Assembly (NCBI RefSeq): GCF_003688495.1 | Contig: NZ_REFH01000007.1 | Coordinates: 558,001-622,000 of the forward strand | DNA length: 64,000 nt | Reading direction: 5' to 3' | From: Flavobacterium weaverense | GTDB taxonomy: Bacteria > Bacteroidota > Bacteroidia > Flavobacteriales > Flavobacteriaceae | Shown here: one piece after another, positions 44,049 to 52,711 of the stretch | How positions within the stretch are numbered: the first letter of the stretch is position 1 | Layout: each line of letters starts with the position of its first letter | Made by a program: the position numbers and the translations under genes | The notes under the pieces: generated by a model | Told to the model about the DNA's origin: nothing | Database searches by the model: none | What the model saw: only the letters and a program-made list of their open reading frames with translations

Positions 44049-44392
44049 TGGCTATAAATTATAACTTATCAAAAGTGTACGCACTTTCGGACAATGATCC
44101 AGAATTTGTAAATGAAATTCTAACTTTGTTTGTAACAGAAGTTCCAGAAGATTTATTACAAATCAAAGAAGGAATAAAAAAGAAAGATCACAAACACGCC
44201 TATGCGTATGCACACAAGATAAAACCAACGCTTGATTTGATGGGTTTAAACGTCGCATTTGAAGAAATTCTACAAATCGAAGCTTGGACTAAGTCAGAAG
44301 GAAAAAAGAAGGATATCAAAGAAACTTTTAAAAGTGTTAAAACACAAGTAAAAGAAGCCATCAAAGAAATTAAAAAAGATTTCGATTTATAG
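44048..44392 (+). CDS. Histidine phosphotransfer (Hpt) domain protein
   Basis: 114 aa, a four-helix Hpt domain: NDPEFVNEILTLFVTEVPED, KDHKHAYAYAHKIKPTLDLMG with the phospho-accepting His in AHKIKP (about residue 57), and a Lys/Glu-rich last helix. Hpt proteins relay phosphate between hybrid kinases and response regulators. No kinase or regulator gene is near; its neighbour by one-base overlap is FAH. Partner unknown. Confidence 0.87.
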   Translation: MAINYNLSKVYALSDNDPEFVNEILTLFVTEVPEDLLQIKEGIKKKDHKHAYAYAHKIKPTLDLMGLNVAFEEILQIEAWTKSEGKKKDIKETFKSVKTQVKEAIKEIKKDFDL

Positions 44393-44399
44393 GGATTGG

Positions 44400-44518
44400 G
44401 CGTGACCATTTTTTAACTCTCGAGCGATCGAGACATTGCAATCGGTCGTTCTATTCATTGCAATCCACACCCAAAAGCTTGGGGTTTTCTCCCGAAGTTT
44501 CGGGATCATCGCTCACGC
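44400..44518. repeat. Structured extragenic element (119 bases)
   Basis: The ends GCGTGA (44400-44405) and TCACGC (44513-44518) are complementary. Inside are CGATCG/CGGTCG, ATTGCAATC repeated twice, CCAAAAGCTTGG, and the stable stem-loop TCCCGA-AGTT-TCGGGA. The GC content is higher than in the surroundings. It resembles interspersed extragenic repeats I associate with Flavobacterium genomes, but no second copy lies in this window. It lies between the Hpt gene and a terminator. Confidence 0.55.
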
Positions 44519-44556
44519 AAAAAGAGAAATGTGCTATGAAGTGCATTTCTCTTTTT
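44519..44556 (+). terminator. Hairpin terminator before cinA
   Basis: AAAAAGAGAAATG and CATTTCTCTTTTT form a perfect 13-bp stem; the 3' arm supplies the T run. Confidence 0.8.
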
Positions 44557-44596
44557 GATTAAATTAGTTTCGAAAAAAAACTAAGAATTAAAAAAA

Positions 44597-45850
44597 ATGA
44601 AAGCAACTATAGTTACCATTGGAGACGAAATTTTAATAGGCCAAATTGTTGATACCAATTCTGGTTTTATAGCAAAGTCGCTGGATAAAATAGGCGTTGA
44701 AATAAATGAAATGATATCTATTAGCGATGACAAAAACCATATTTTAGATACTTTTGCAAGGCTTCAAAATGAAGTTGATTTAGTTATTATTACAGGTGGT
44801 TTAGGGCCAACAAAAGATGATGTAACTAAAAAAACATTTTGTGATTACTTCGAAGATGAACTAATCGTAAATCAGAAAGTATTAGTACACGTCACTGAAA
44901 TAATTGAAGGATTTTACAAGCGTAAAATCACTCAAATGAACAAAGATCAGGCGCTCGTTCCATCAAAATGTACAGTACTTCACAATAAAGTGGGAACTGC
45001 GCCAGGAATGTGGATGAAAAAAGAAAACACAGTATTTATTTCGCTTCCCGGTGTGCCTTTCGAAATGAAATATTTGGTTGAAAATGAAATTGTTCCAAAG
45101 GTAGTTCAGGAGTATAAAAGACCGTACATTATTCATAGAACAATTTTAACATATGGTCAAGGAGAAAGCATGGTTGCTGAGCGAATCGAGGATTGGGAAA
45201 ACAATCTCCCAGATTATATAAAGTTAGCATATCTACCTGCTTTAGGGCGAGTTCGTTTGCGTCTATCAGCGCGCGGAACAGATAAAGAGCTGCTTGATGC
45301 GACTCTTGAAGAAAAAATTAAATCGCTTGACGCTATTATTCATGATATCATCGTTGGATTTGATGAGGATGATACGATTGAAGTAGTTGTTGGTAAAATT
45401 TTAGCAAAGCAAAATAAATCCTTAGCAACTGCAGAAAGTTGTACAGGAGGAAAAATAGCGGAGGTTTTAACGGCTGTTTCAGGATCTTCTCGATATTTTA
45501 AAGGTGGAGTAGTTTCGTACGCGACAGAGGCTAAAATTAATGTTTTAGGTATTTCTAAAGATTTAATTGACGAATTTTCTGTGGTAAGTAGTGAAGTTGT
45601 TTCTGCAATGGCTTTGAGTATTAAGAAGATGATGAATAGCGATTATGCGATTGCGACAACTGGAAATGCAGGACCGTTAAAAGGCGATTCTGATGCAGAA
45701 CTTGGGACAGTTTTCATCGCACTGGCGACGCCAACGGATATTATTGTCGAAGAATTTAATTTTGGCCAACCACGTGAAAAAGTGATAGATAGGGCTGTAA
45801 TCAAAAGTTTAGAGCTGTTGAAAAAAGAAATTTTAAAAAATGTGCAATAA
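44597..45850 (+). CDS. cinA: CinA family protein (nicotinamide-nucleotide amidohydrolase-like)
   Basis: 417 aa. The N-terminal MoCF/COG1058 domain (1-170) has [38 protein letters not shown] and [12 protein letters not shown]. The C-terminal CinA domain (about 260-417) has [34 protein letters not shown] and [10 protein letters not shown]. This full-length two-domain form recycles pyridine nucleotides (ADP-ribose pyrophosphatase and NMN deamidase). It has no competence genes nearby. Confidence 0.94.
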   Translation: MKATIVTIGDEILIGQIVDTNSGFIAKSLDKIGVEINEMISISDDKNHILDTFARLQNEVDLVIITGGLGPTKDDVTKKTFCDYFEDELIVNQKVLVHVTEIIEGFYKRKITQMNKDQALVPSKCTVLHNKVGTAPGMWMKKENTVFISLPGVPFEMKYLVENEIVPKVVQEYKRPYIIHRTILTYGQGESMVAERIEDWENNLPDYIKLAYLPALGRVRLRLSARGTDKELLDATLEEKIKSLDAIIHDIIVGFDEDDTIEVVVGKILAKQNKSLATAESCTGGKIAEVLTAVSGSSRYFKGGVVSYATEAKINVLGISKDLIDEFSVVSSEVVSAMALSIKKMMNSDYAIATTGNAGPLKGDSDAELGTVFIALATPTDIIVEEFNFGQPREKVIDRAVIKSLELLKKEILKNVQ

Positions 45851-45922
45851 TATTGTTGGTTAATAGGTTTATTTTTCTTTTCTTTGCACCCTGATTTTGA
45901 ATAACGATAAAAGATAAGTATA

Positions 45923-46159
45923 ATGTCAAGAGTTTGTGACCTTACAGGTAAAAGAGCTATGGTGGGAAATAATGTTTCTCACGCAATGAACAAAACTAAA
46001 AGAAAGTTTTCTGTAAACTTACTTAAAAAACGTTTTTATCTTCCAGAAGAAGATAGATGGATTACTCTTAGAGTAGCAGCATCTACGATAAAAACAATTA
46101 ATAAAAATGGAATTTCTGCAGTTTTGAAAAAAGCGCAGTCAGAAGGATTTATTAAATAA
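45923..46159 (+). CDS. rpmB: 50S ribosomal protein L28
   Basis: 78 aa. [52 protein letters not shown] is the L28 signature. It is first in an rpmB-rpmG-DUF4295-ftsY series with short gaps, a Bacteroidota-typical order. Confidence 0.97.
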   Translation: MSRVCDLTGKRAMVGNNVSHAMNKTKRKFSVNLLKKRFYLPEEDRWITLRVAASTIKTINKNGISAVLKKAQSEGFIK

Positions 46160-46186
46160 TCACTTCCACAGAAAAAAAAGAGCAAG

Positions 46187-46369
46187 ATGGCAAAGAAAGG
46201 TAATAGAATCCAGGTAATTTTAGAATGTACTGAGCACAAGACTTCGGGTGTTGCAGGTACTTCAAGATACATCACTACTAAGAACAAAAAAAACACACCA
46301 GATAGATTGGAGATTAAGAAATTTAATCCAGTATTGAAGCGTGTAACAGTTCACAAAGAAATTAAATAA
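46187..46369 (+). CDS. rpmG: 50S ribosomal protein L33
   Basis: 60 aa. [22 protein letters not shown], then [23 protein letters not shown] and RVTVHKEIK. This version lacks the zinc-binding CxxC pairs (single Cys in LECTEH), so it is the zinc-independent form. 27 bases after rpmB. Confidence 0.96.
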   Translation: MAKKGNRIQVILECTEHKTSGVAGTSRYITTKNKKNTPDRLEIKKFNPVLKRVTVHKEIK

Positions 46370-46446
46370 TAATTAGAAATTTGAACGAAGTCTAAAAGTG
46401 GTAGCATTTTTAGAGTTTATAAAAATTTTAAATACACATTTGAATC

Positions 46447-46599
46447 ATGGCAAAGAAAACCGTAGCATCGTTACAAACAGCTTCAAAGAGATTATCAAAA
46501 GCCATTAAAATGGTGAAATCTCCTAAAACAGGTGCATATACATTCGTAGAATCTATTATGTCTCCAGAATCAGTTGATGAATTCTTGAAAAAGAAATAA
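46447..46599 (+). CDS. DUF4295 small basic protein, probable ribosome-associated
   Basis: 50 aa: MAKKTVASLQTASKRLSKAI, then KMVKSPKTGAYTFVESIMSP and ESVDEFLKKK. It is strongly basic and conserved right after rpmB-rpmG in Bacteroidota. I recall that a Flavobacterium ribosome structure assigned a protein of this type to the large subunit (bL38), but cannot check that here. It is followed by a terminator separating it from ftsY. Confidence 0.85.
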   Translation: MAKKTVASLQTASKRLSKAIKMVKSPKTGAYTFVESIMSPESVDEFLKKK

Positions 46600-46620
46600 T
46601 ATTCAATTAGCACTATATAG

Positions 46621-46652
46621 AAAAGCTACTTTCATTCGGAAGTAGCTTTTTT
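46621..46652 (+). terminator. Hairpin terminator after the ribosomal protein genes
   Basis: AAAAGCTACTT and AAGTAGCTTTT pair around TCATTCGG, followed by T6. Confidence 0.82.
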
Positions 46653-46720
46653 ATTTTCTATATTTACACTTAGAAAACGTATTTATTCTTTGGAATCAAA
46701 TACTTAATACTATTTACACA

Positions 46721-47701
46721 ATGAGTTTTTTTAAAAGAATATTTTCTTCAGAAAAAAAGGAGCAGAGCTTTACCGATGAAGCGAAGCAAACTTTAGACAA
46801 AGGTTTAGAAAAATCTAAAACAACTTTCTTTTCAAAGTTGTCAAAGGCTATTGCTGGTAAATCTAAAGTTGATGATGATGTTTTAGATAATCTAGAGGAA
46901 ATCCTTGTCGCTTCGGATGTGGGTGTAAATACAACCTTAAAAATTATTACTCGAATTGAAAGTCGGGTAGCTGAAGATAAATATTTAGGGATAGATGAAC
47001 TTAATCAAATCCTTAGAGAAGAAATAGCGAGCTTATTATCTGAAACAAACTCTGGTGAAGCAACTGAATTTTTAATTCCTACACAAACTAAACCTTACGT
47101 TTTAATGGTTGTGGGTGTAAATGGAGTTGGTAAAACTACTACAATAGGAAAATTAGCTTATCAATTTAAAAAATCAGGTTATAATGTAGTTCTCGGCGCA
47201 GCAGATACTTTTAGAGCAGCAGCTATTGATCAATTGCAGATCTGGGCGGATAGAGTAGGAGTTCCAATAGTAAGACAGAATATGGGAAGTGACCCAGCTT
47301 CTGTGGCTTTTGATACGTTGCAATCTGCCGTAGCTCAAGATGCTGATATTGTTATAATTGATACTGCAGGACGTTTACATAACAAAGTTAATTTAATGAA
47401 TGAATTAACGAAGGTAAAGCGTGTAATGCAAAAAGTAGTTGGTGATGCACCTCACGATGTATTATTAGTTTTAGATGGCTCAACGGGCCAAAACGCATTC
47501 GAACAAGCGAAACAATTTACAGCAGCTACTGAAGTGACTTGTTTGGCAGTTACAAAATTGGATGGAACTGCAAAAGGTGGTGTCGTTATCGGTATCTCTG
47601 ATCAATTTCAAATCCCAGTAAGGTACATAGGTGTAGGTGAGGGGATTGAAGACTTGCAGGTTTTTAATAAGTATGAGTTTGTAGATTCATTCTTTAAATA
47701 G
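46721..47701 (+). CDS. ftsY: Signal recognition particle receptor FtsY
   Basis: 326 aa. The short acidic/basic N-terminal region (no long A domain) is followed by the N domain (about 35-110) and the GTPase G domain: GVNGVGKTTTIGKLA (G1), DTFRAAAIDQLQ (G2), DTAGRLHNK (G3), TKLDGTAKGG (G4), GVGEGIEDLQVF. It docks SRP-ribosome complexes at the membrane for co-translational insertion. It has a small membrane protein gene 8 bases downstream. Confidence 0.97.
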   Translation: MSFFKRIFSSEKKEQSFTDEAKQTLDKGLEKSKTTFFSKLSKAIAGKSKVDDDVLDNLEEILVASDVGVNTTLKIITRIESRVAEDKYLGIDELNQILREEIASLLSETNSGEATEFLIPTQTKPYVLMVVGVNGVGKTTTIGKLAYQFKKSGYNVVLGAADTFRAAAIDQLQIWADRVGVPIVRQNMGSDPASVAFDTLQSAVAQDADIVIIDTAGRLHNKVNLMNELTKVKRVMQKVVGDAPHDVLLVLDGSTGQNAFEQAKQFTAATEVTCLAVTKLDGTAKGGVVIGISDQFQIPVRYIGVGEGIEDLQVFNKYEFVDSFFK

Positions 47702-47709
47702 GTTTATTT

Positions 47710-47886
47710 ATGAATTTTGATTCTTTTAAAAATATACCCACGATGTACCTTTATTTTGGGAGTGTAATTTGTTTTGTGTTAGCAAGTTCAAATAAGGATA
47801 CGAATGTTAATCTGTATTATTTATTGATGGTTATTGGAGTATTACTTTTTGTTTTTGGTTTATTTAAAAGATCTCGGAAACAATAA
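47710..47886 (+). CDS. Small protein with two membrane segments, behind ftsY
   Basis: 58 aa from the ATG at 47710: MNFDSFKNIPTMYLYFGSVI, CFVLASSNKDTNVNLYYLL, MVIGVLLFVFGLFKRSRKQ. It has two hydrophobic helices joined by a short Asn-rich loop and a basic end, so both ends are probably cytoplasmic. It starts 8 bases after the ftsY stop and is followed by a terminator, which supports it as a real gene in that transcript. No family recognised. Confidence 0.65.
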   Translation: MNFDSFKNIPTMYLYFGSVICFVLASSNKDTNVNLYYLLMVIGVLLFVFGLFKRSRKQ

Positions 47887-47910
47887 TAAGTATAAATATA
47901 TAAAGAAAGA

Positions 47911-47946
47911 AAAACACATTTGAACAAATTTCAAATGTGTTTTTTT
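47911..47946 (+). terminator. Hairpin terminator after the ftsY unit
   Basis: AAAACACATTTGA and TCAAATGTGTTTT stem with T7. Confidence 0.82.
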
Positions 47947-48122
47947 GTTTACAGTTATTAAGTTTAACTTTGTCGTTAGTGTGAGAATATAACTTTACTT
48001 TCTTGCCATCAGACTTTCTCTTATTTGAATCTTAATCCCATGTAGTAATGAAAGAGTATACAATTTAAGACAAATAATTAGAATTTTAAAAACAGAACTT
48101 ACTATTAAAAAACATTAATTTT

Positions 48123-48563
48123 ATGAAAAAGACATTTGCAATTTTATTTATTTCGGTGTTATTTATTTGCTGTAAGCAAAAGATAAACCCTACCGATATC
48201 GCTAAAATAAATGGTTATTGGGAAATTGAAAAAGTTACATTTGATAAAGGAGACGATAAAGATTATAAGATCAATGAAAGTTATGATTTCTTTGAAATTA
48301 AGGATAATAAAGGGATTCGTAAAAAAGTGATGCCTCAATTAGACGGTACTTTTTTAGTAAATGATACTTTTGAAAATGTTGTAGTACGTTTTGCTGATGA
48401 TAAAGTTTTTTTAGATTATCAAACGGATTACGCAAAATGGACTGAGGAAGTAATTACTTTATCTGCAGAGGAATTAGTGTTGGTAAATAAAGAAAAAACA
48501 GAATATCATTATAAAAAAGCAACTTCAATAAATTTACTAGGGGATGGCAAAACGACTAAATAA
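48123..48563 (+). CDS. Lipocalin-like small lipoprotein
   Basis: 146 aa, lipobox LFICC (Cys 16-17). The mature part has IAKINGYWEIEKVTFDKGDD, SYDFFEIKDNKGIRKKV, FENVVVRFADDKVFLDYQ and LSAEELVLVNKEKTEYHYKK. This GxWxIxxV start plus regular strands resembles the lipocalin-like lipoproteins common in Bacteroidota. Function unknown. Its end overlaps the DUF721 gene by 20 bases. Confidence 0.8.
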   Translation: MKKTFAILFISVLFICCKQKINPTDIAKINGYWEIEKVTFDKGDDKDYKINESYDFFEIKDNKGIRKKVMPQLDGTFLVNDTFENVVVRFADDKVFLDYQTDYAKWTEEVITLSAEELVLVNKEKTEYHYKKATSINLLGDGKTTK

Positions 48564-48840
48564 TCAAAGTACGATAGGAGATGTTTTAAAACAAATTATC
48601 CAAGTGAATAAGTTGCAGCCAGGAATGGATCAAATTGATGTTAAAGATGCTTGGAGAAATTTAATGGGTAACGGAGTTAATAGTTATACTAATAATGTTG
48701 TTTTAAAAGGAAGCACTTTGTATGTGGAATTAACTTCGTCAGTTTTAAGAGAGGAACTGAGTCATGGAAAATCTAAGATTGTAGCCATGATAAATGAGGA
48801 GTTAAGAAGAGATGTTGTGAAAGATGTAGTGTTGAGATAG
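48544..48840 (+). CDS. DUF721 (DciA-like) protein
   Basis: 98 aa: LNNQSTIGDVLKQIIQVNKL, QIDVKDAWRNLMGNGVNSYT, LKGSTLYVELTSSVLREELS, KIVAMINEELRRDVVKDVVL. This is the DUF721/DciA-like KH-type fold; DciA loads the replicative helicase in many bacteria. It could be the helicase loader here, but that role in Flavobacterium is inferred. Start chosen at the ATG overlapping the upstream lipoprotein gene. Confidence 0.85.
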   Translation: MAKRLNNQSTIGDVLKQIIQVNKLQPGMDQIDVKDAWRNLMGNGVNSYTNNVVLKGSTLYVELTSSVLREELSHGKSKIVAMINEELRRDVVKDVVLR

Positions 48841-48891
48841 AGATTTTTGATTTTAGAACGCAGATTTTTGATTTCAGATTTTGGTAGATAT

Positions 48892-48928
48892 AAAAAATTC
48901 CCGTTTCTTTTGGAAACGGGAATTTTTT
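48892..48928. terminator. Bidirectional terminator between the DUF721 gene and ndk
   Basis: AAAAAATTCCCGTTTC and GAAACGGGAATTTTTT are complementary around TTTTG. Convergent genes lie on both sides. Confidence 0.87.
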
Positions 48929-48981
48929 ATATAATGATTTTCAAATCTCAATTCAAAAATTGTTAATCAACAATCTAAAAT

Positions 48982-49401
48982 TTAGAATTGCTCTCTTCCA
49001 GCAAAATGGAATGCACCTTCAATAGCTGCATTTTCATCGCTATCAGAACCGTGAACTGCATTTTCTCCAATAGAAGTTGCATAAGCTTTACGGATAGTTC
49101 CTTCAGCAGCATCAGCAGGGTTTGTAGCACCAATCAAAGTTCTAAAGTCTTCAACTGCGTTATCTTTTTCTAAAATAGCAGCAACGATTGGTCCTCTTGA
49201 CATAAATTCAACTAACTCTCCGTAGAAAGGTCTTGCAGCGTGAACTTCGTAAAAAGCTTGTGCATCAGCAATAGTTAATTGAGTTAATTTCAAAGAAACG
49301 ATTTTGAAACCTGCATTAGTAATCATTGCAAGTATGTTTCCGATGTGTCCGTTTGCAACAGCATCAGGCTTAATCATTGTAAAAGTTCTATTAGTAGCCA
49401 T
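48982..49401 (-). CDS. ndk: Nucleoside diphosphate kinase
   Basis: 139 aa. [40 protein letters not shown] and the active-site [13 protein letters not shown] (phospho-His in VHGSDS). It balances NTP pools by phosphate transfer from ATP. It has its own -7 box (49428-49435) and shares a terminator with the convergent DUF721 gene. Confidence 0.97.
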   Translation of the reverse strand: MATNRTFTMIKPDAVANGHIGNILAMITNAGFKIVSLKLTQLTIADAQAFYEVHAARPFYGELVEFMSRGPIVAAILEKDNAVEDFRTLIGATNPADAAEGTIRKAYATSIGENAVHGSDSDENAAIEGAFHFAGREQF

Positions 49402-49427
49402 TTTAATTTTGTTTTTTATATTTTGTG

Positions 49428-49435
49428 CAAAAGTA
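49428..49435 (-). promoter_or_regulatory. -7 promoter box (TACTTTTG) of ndk
   Basis: Exact TAnnTTTG on the minus strand, 26 bases before the ndk ATG. Confidence 0.62.
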
Positions 49436-49487
49436 AACTTTTTTGTTTAATATTTTACAAGTTTTTATTGAAGTGAATCAATTATAT

Positions 49488-51077
49488 TTAAAATGTAATT
49501 ACTTCAAATTGATTTTCTAACGGTTTCAATTGTTTGATAATCATTGGAATTAAACTTTCTCCATTTTCTAAATAGAATTCGGAAAAATTTGCTTGACGTT
49601 CTTGTAAGCTTTGATTAGGAAATAGATCATTCTGCAAATTGGTTATTCTATCTAAAATATCGCTAAGTTTTTTCTTCTGGGCTCGTAGTAAACGCTTTTC
49701 TAGATTCTCTAATCCTTTAATCTGTTTTGCTTCCTGAGCTTTAACAGCGCCCATGAATGACTCGTCAGTTTTAGTAGCTACTGTATATAGATCTTTAAAT
49801 TGATCTTTCAATTGGATTTTTAAATTGTCTAAATCGATCGAAAACTCAGTGAGTTGTTTTGTTTTTTTATTAATTAAATCCCCTTGTTTAGAAAATAAGT
49901 CATGCCAAGACAATTCAAGTTTATCTGCCTTTCTAACTTGCTTCTCTGTTGCAAGTAGTACAGAGTTTCTAACTAATAGCATTGGGAAAGTTACTTTAGC
50001 TGCATCGAAAAATGATTTTAATTCCAGCCAATAAGCAATTTCCCCACCTCCACCAATGTAACATAAATTAGGTAAAAGTACTTCTTGATAAAGTGGTCTC
50101 ATGATAACATTTGGACTAAATTTTTCAGGATGGCTATCTAATAATTCTAAAATTTCATTTTCTGTAAATTCATTTTTAGTATTATTTATTTTATATTTTC
50201 CCTCTTCAAATAGAATACGTTCACGCATTTTATCTTCGATAAAAAACAAGTTGATTTCTCTTGGATTAACCTGAACAAAATATTCTTTTAGCTTTTCAGC
50301 GGTTTCCAATACTAATTTATGGGAAGATTGTTTTAGTAGTTCGTGCTTTGCATACGGAATAAAAGATCGTTTTAAATCAGCATTATCGGCATCGATAATT
50401 ACTAGGCCATAGCTTCCAAATAATGAATTGGCTAAATGTCTAGTTGCGTCTGCTAAATTATTATGATTTAAATATGCATCTTTAAACATTTTTTTGATTT
50501 CTTGTGCATTTGTACTAGAACCTAATTCTAGTTGGTACACCTCAAAAAATTCATCAAGTCCTGCAGTTGATAAGCGGCCAACGGGTCCAGTACTTTCTTT
50601 ATTCCATCTAAATTTTTTTCCTTTGAAGTTAAAGTAATTAATTTCTTCAAAATCGTGATCTTCAGTTGCCATCCAATAAATAGGCACGAACTTGTTAGAA
50701 GGATATTTTGATTTTAACTGATTTATTAAATTTATCGTCGAAATAATCTTGTATAAAAAATAGAGTGGACCACTAAATAAATTTAGTTGATGTCCTGTCG
50801 TAACAGTATAAGTATTTTTACTCCTTAAGTTTTCAATATTTTGTTTTGTTAACGCTGATAGTTCAATCTTTTTATATTGCTCTTCTAATACTGATACTAA
50901 TGTTTTACGAGAATCGTTATTAAAGTTATCCTGCTTTTCAAGTATTTGCGCTTCGAAGTTTTCCAGGGTTGGAAATCGATTATATAAGGTGTGTAAATTA
51001 TTTTTTTGATCTAAGTAATCATTCATCAAGGAAGAGAAATATCCTGAATTTTGATAGGTGATACAGTCCGTTGGCAT
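49488..51077 (-). CDS. bshC: Bacillithiol biosynthesis cysteine-adding enzyme BshC
   Basis: 529 aa, the family length. It starts MPTDCITYQNSGYFSSLMNDYLDQ. Rossmann-type core with YTVTTGHQLNLFSGPLYFLYKIISTI, FVPIYWMATEDHDFEEINYF and LCYIGGGGEIAYWLELK. A long coiled-coil segment (about 385-480, KQLTEFSIDLDNLKIQLKDQ onward) is typical. BshC adds cysteine to glucosamine-malate, the last step in bacillithiol synthesis. bshA and bshB are not in the window. Confidence 0.95.
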   Translation of the reverse strand: MPTDCITYQNSGYFSSLMNDYLDQKNNLHTLYNRFPTLENFEAQILEKQDNFNNDSRKTLVSVLEEQYKKIELSALTKQNIENLRSKNTYTVTTGHQLNLFSGPLYFLYKIISTINLINQLKSKYPSNKFVPIYWMATEDHDFEEINYFNFKGKKFRWNKESTGPVGRLSTAGLDEFFEVYQLELGSSTNAQEIKKMFKDAYLNHNNLADATRHLANSLFGSYGLVIIDADNADLKRSFIPYAKHELLKQSSHKLVLETAEKLKEYFVQVNPREINLFFIEDKMRERILFEEGKYKINNTKNEFTENEILELLDSHPEKFSPNVIMRPLYQEVLLPNLCYIGGGGEIAYWLELKSFFDAAKVTFPMLLVRNSVLLATEKQVRKADKLELSWHDLFSKQGDLINKKTKQLTEFSIDLDNLKIQLKDQFKDLYTVATKTDESFMGAVKAQEAKQIKGLENLEKRLLRAQKKKLSDILDRITNLQNDLFPNQSLQERQANFSEFYLENGESLIPMIIKQLKPLENQFEVITF

Positions 51078-51247
51078 AGTAAATATTATTTGATGCTAAA
51101 ATAACAAATCTTAAGTTATTATTTTTAGTTTAAGAAACCTTTGTGAAATGTGTAATTCGTTTATTAGCTATAAACTTAGCGCTGATTTATAGTTTTTCCC
51201 TTGTAGAAATTTAAGCTTGTTCTTTTAGATTAGTAATTATTAAACAT

Positions 51248-51278
51248 AAAAAAGGTTGCCTTTTAACGGGCAACCTTC
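51248..51278 (-). terminator. Terminator of the SusC/SusD gene run
   Basis: On the minus strand AGAAGGTTGCC ... GGCAACCTTTTTT, a 9-10-bp stem with a T run, 28 bases beyond the DUF4302 stop. Confidence 0.82.
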
Positions 51279-51305
51279 TCCAACTAAGTAAAACAAATTT
51301 AATAG

Positions 51306-52637
51306 TTATAGTGCGTAAGTAGTCATTCTGAAATTACTTGATGCACTTGTGAATGTGTAGATTGTATTACTATATCTAATTGTGAATTTCTCTTTCTTTA
51401 GATAAAGTCCTGCAGGATCTAGGATTTGCTTGTCAATATCGGCAAGGAATGCTGGCGGTGTTGCCATGGACCATCCATCATCTGTTAATTTGATTGTTTT
51501 ATTAACTGGATCTTCTTTAGCAATTAAATAGTGATTGATCGCTCCTTTTCCTCCAGTAAATGAATACTGAATGAAAGTACCATTAACAGGATCATTGAAA
51601 ATTAATGAAATCCTATTAAAGTCTTGAGTTGGTAAAAGTGTTGCTTTTGCAGCAGCTACTAAATTATTAAAAAGTAGCGAGTTAGTTTGTGCTCCTTTTA
51701 GATCTCCATTAATATAAGCATAAGTTAATCTTGGACCATTCACTACACCTTTAAAATCATCAGTAAGAACTAGAGGCTTAGTTGAATATTTTATCGATGC
51801 AGATACTCCTGCAGTTCCTGTTGCATTAAAGTTACCTGTTGCTGCGTCATAAGTAAATGCAGAAAGTGATTGGCTTCCCACTTTTACAGCAGGGCTTACA
51901 ATAATACCAGTAGGAGTATAAGCAATACCAATATTGTTTGTTACACTTGAACCAGTTTCTATTGAGTTTGATGTTGCAAAACGTGATGCGCTAGTAAAAT
52001 TAAAGTCAAACTGACTAACTTTAGTTCCATCATTTATCTCTAAAAGTCTAAATAAAGGACGAGTTGTCGCTCCCGCAACATTAGGAACCATTAATCTACT
52101 TTGAGCTAAATCTGTCCAATCTGTAGCTTTTGCTTTTACAAAACGAACTTCTTGAAAGCTACGGCTAGTTCTAAAAATGATTTCGCCATTTTCTTGTCCG
52201 TAGTAAAGAAATTGGAAATCACCTAAATATCCTTTACCTCGTAAAGAAGCAATCGGAAAGCTATTAGAGTCTGATAGTAAATGGATTCTATTTTTTGTTG
52301 TAAACACTAAACTTACAGTACTTCCTAAAATAATATCATATTCACTTGATTGAATAGAAGTATCGTTGTTAAAATCAGAAGCCATATCAACTTTCCCATC
52401 TTTAAATTTAAAAAGATGCGTGAATCCTCCAAGTTGTGTGTTGTCAGTAAAATAAACTGCTTTCCAACCTAATTCTGACGACATTAATAAGTCGTTCAAT
52501 TCTTTCTCCTTAGCGTTTAATCGCTCAGTAGGAGTGCCACTAAATGGCGAATCTATAGCTTCTTTGTTATCACAAGAAACCAATTGGATCGCTAAAAGTG
52601 CGACCAAAAGATAATTAATAATTTGTTTTATTTTCAT
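51306..52637 (-). CDS. DUF4302 lipoprotein of a SusCD locus
   Basis: 443 aa, lipobox AIQLVSC (Cys 22). PTERLNAKEKELNDLLMSSELGWKAVYFTDNTQLGGFTHLFKF is the start pattern of DUF4302; the rest is beta-rich with FNDPVNGTFIQYSFTGGKG and TIRYSNTIYTFTS. It probably sits on the outer membrane and binds or processes the imported material. It is last in the run SusC-SusD-metallohydrolase-DUF4302. Confidence 0.85.
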   Translation of the reverse strand: MKIKQIINYLLVALLAIQLVSCDNKEAIDSPFSGTPTERLNAKEKELNDLLMSSELGWKAVYFTDNTQLGGFTHLFKFKDGKVDMASDFNNDTSIQSSEYDIILGSTVSLVFTTKNRIHLLSDSNSFPIASLRGKGYLGDFQFLYYGQENGEIIFRTSRSFQEVRFVKAKATDWTDLAQSRLMVPNVAGATTRPLFRLLEINDGTKVSQFDFNFTSASRFATSNSIETGSSVTNNIGIAYTPTGIIVSPAVKVGSQSLSAFTYDAATGNFNATGTAGVSASIKYSTKPLVLTDDFKGVVNGPRLTYAYINGDLKGAQTNSLLFNNLVAAAKATLLPTQDFNRISLIFNDPVNGTFIQYSFTGGKGAINHYLIAKEDPVNKTIKLTDDGWSMATPPAFLADIDKQILDPAGLYLKKEKFTIRYSNTIYTFTSASSNFRMTTYAL

Positions 52638-52711
52638 GTGTTTTTAATTTATGTTATGATAAATGAGATTTTTTTAAGGAGCTTTAAAAACAAAGCTCCT
52701 GTTGGAAACTA

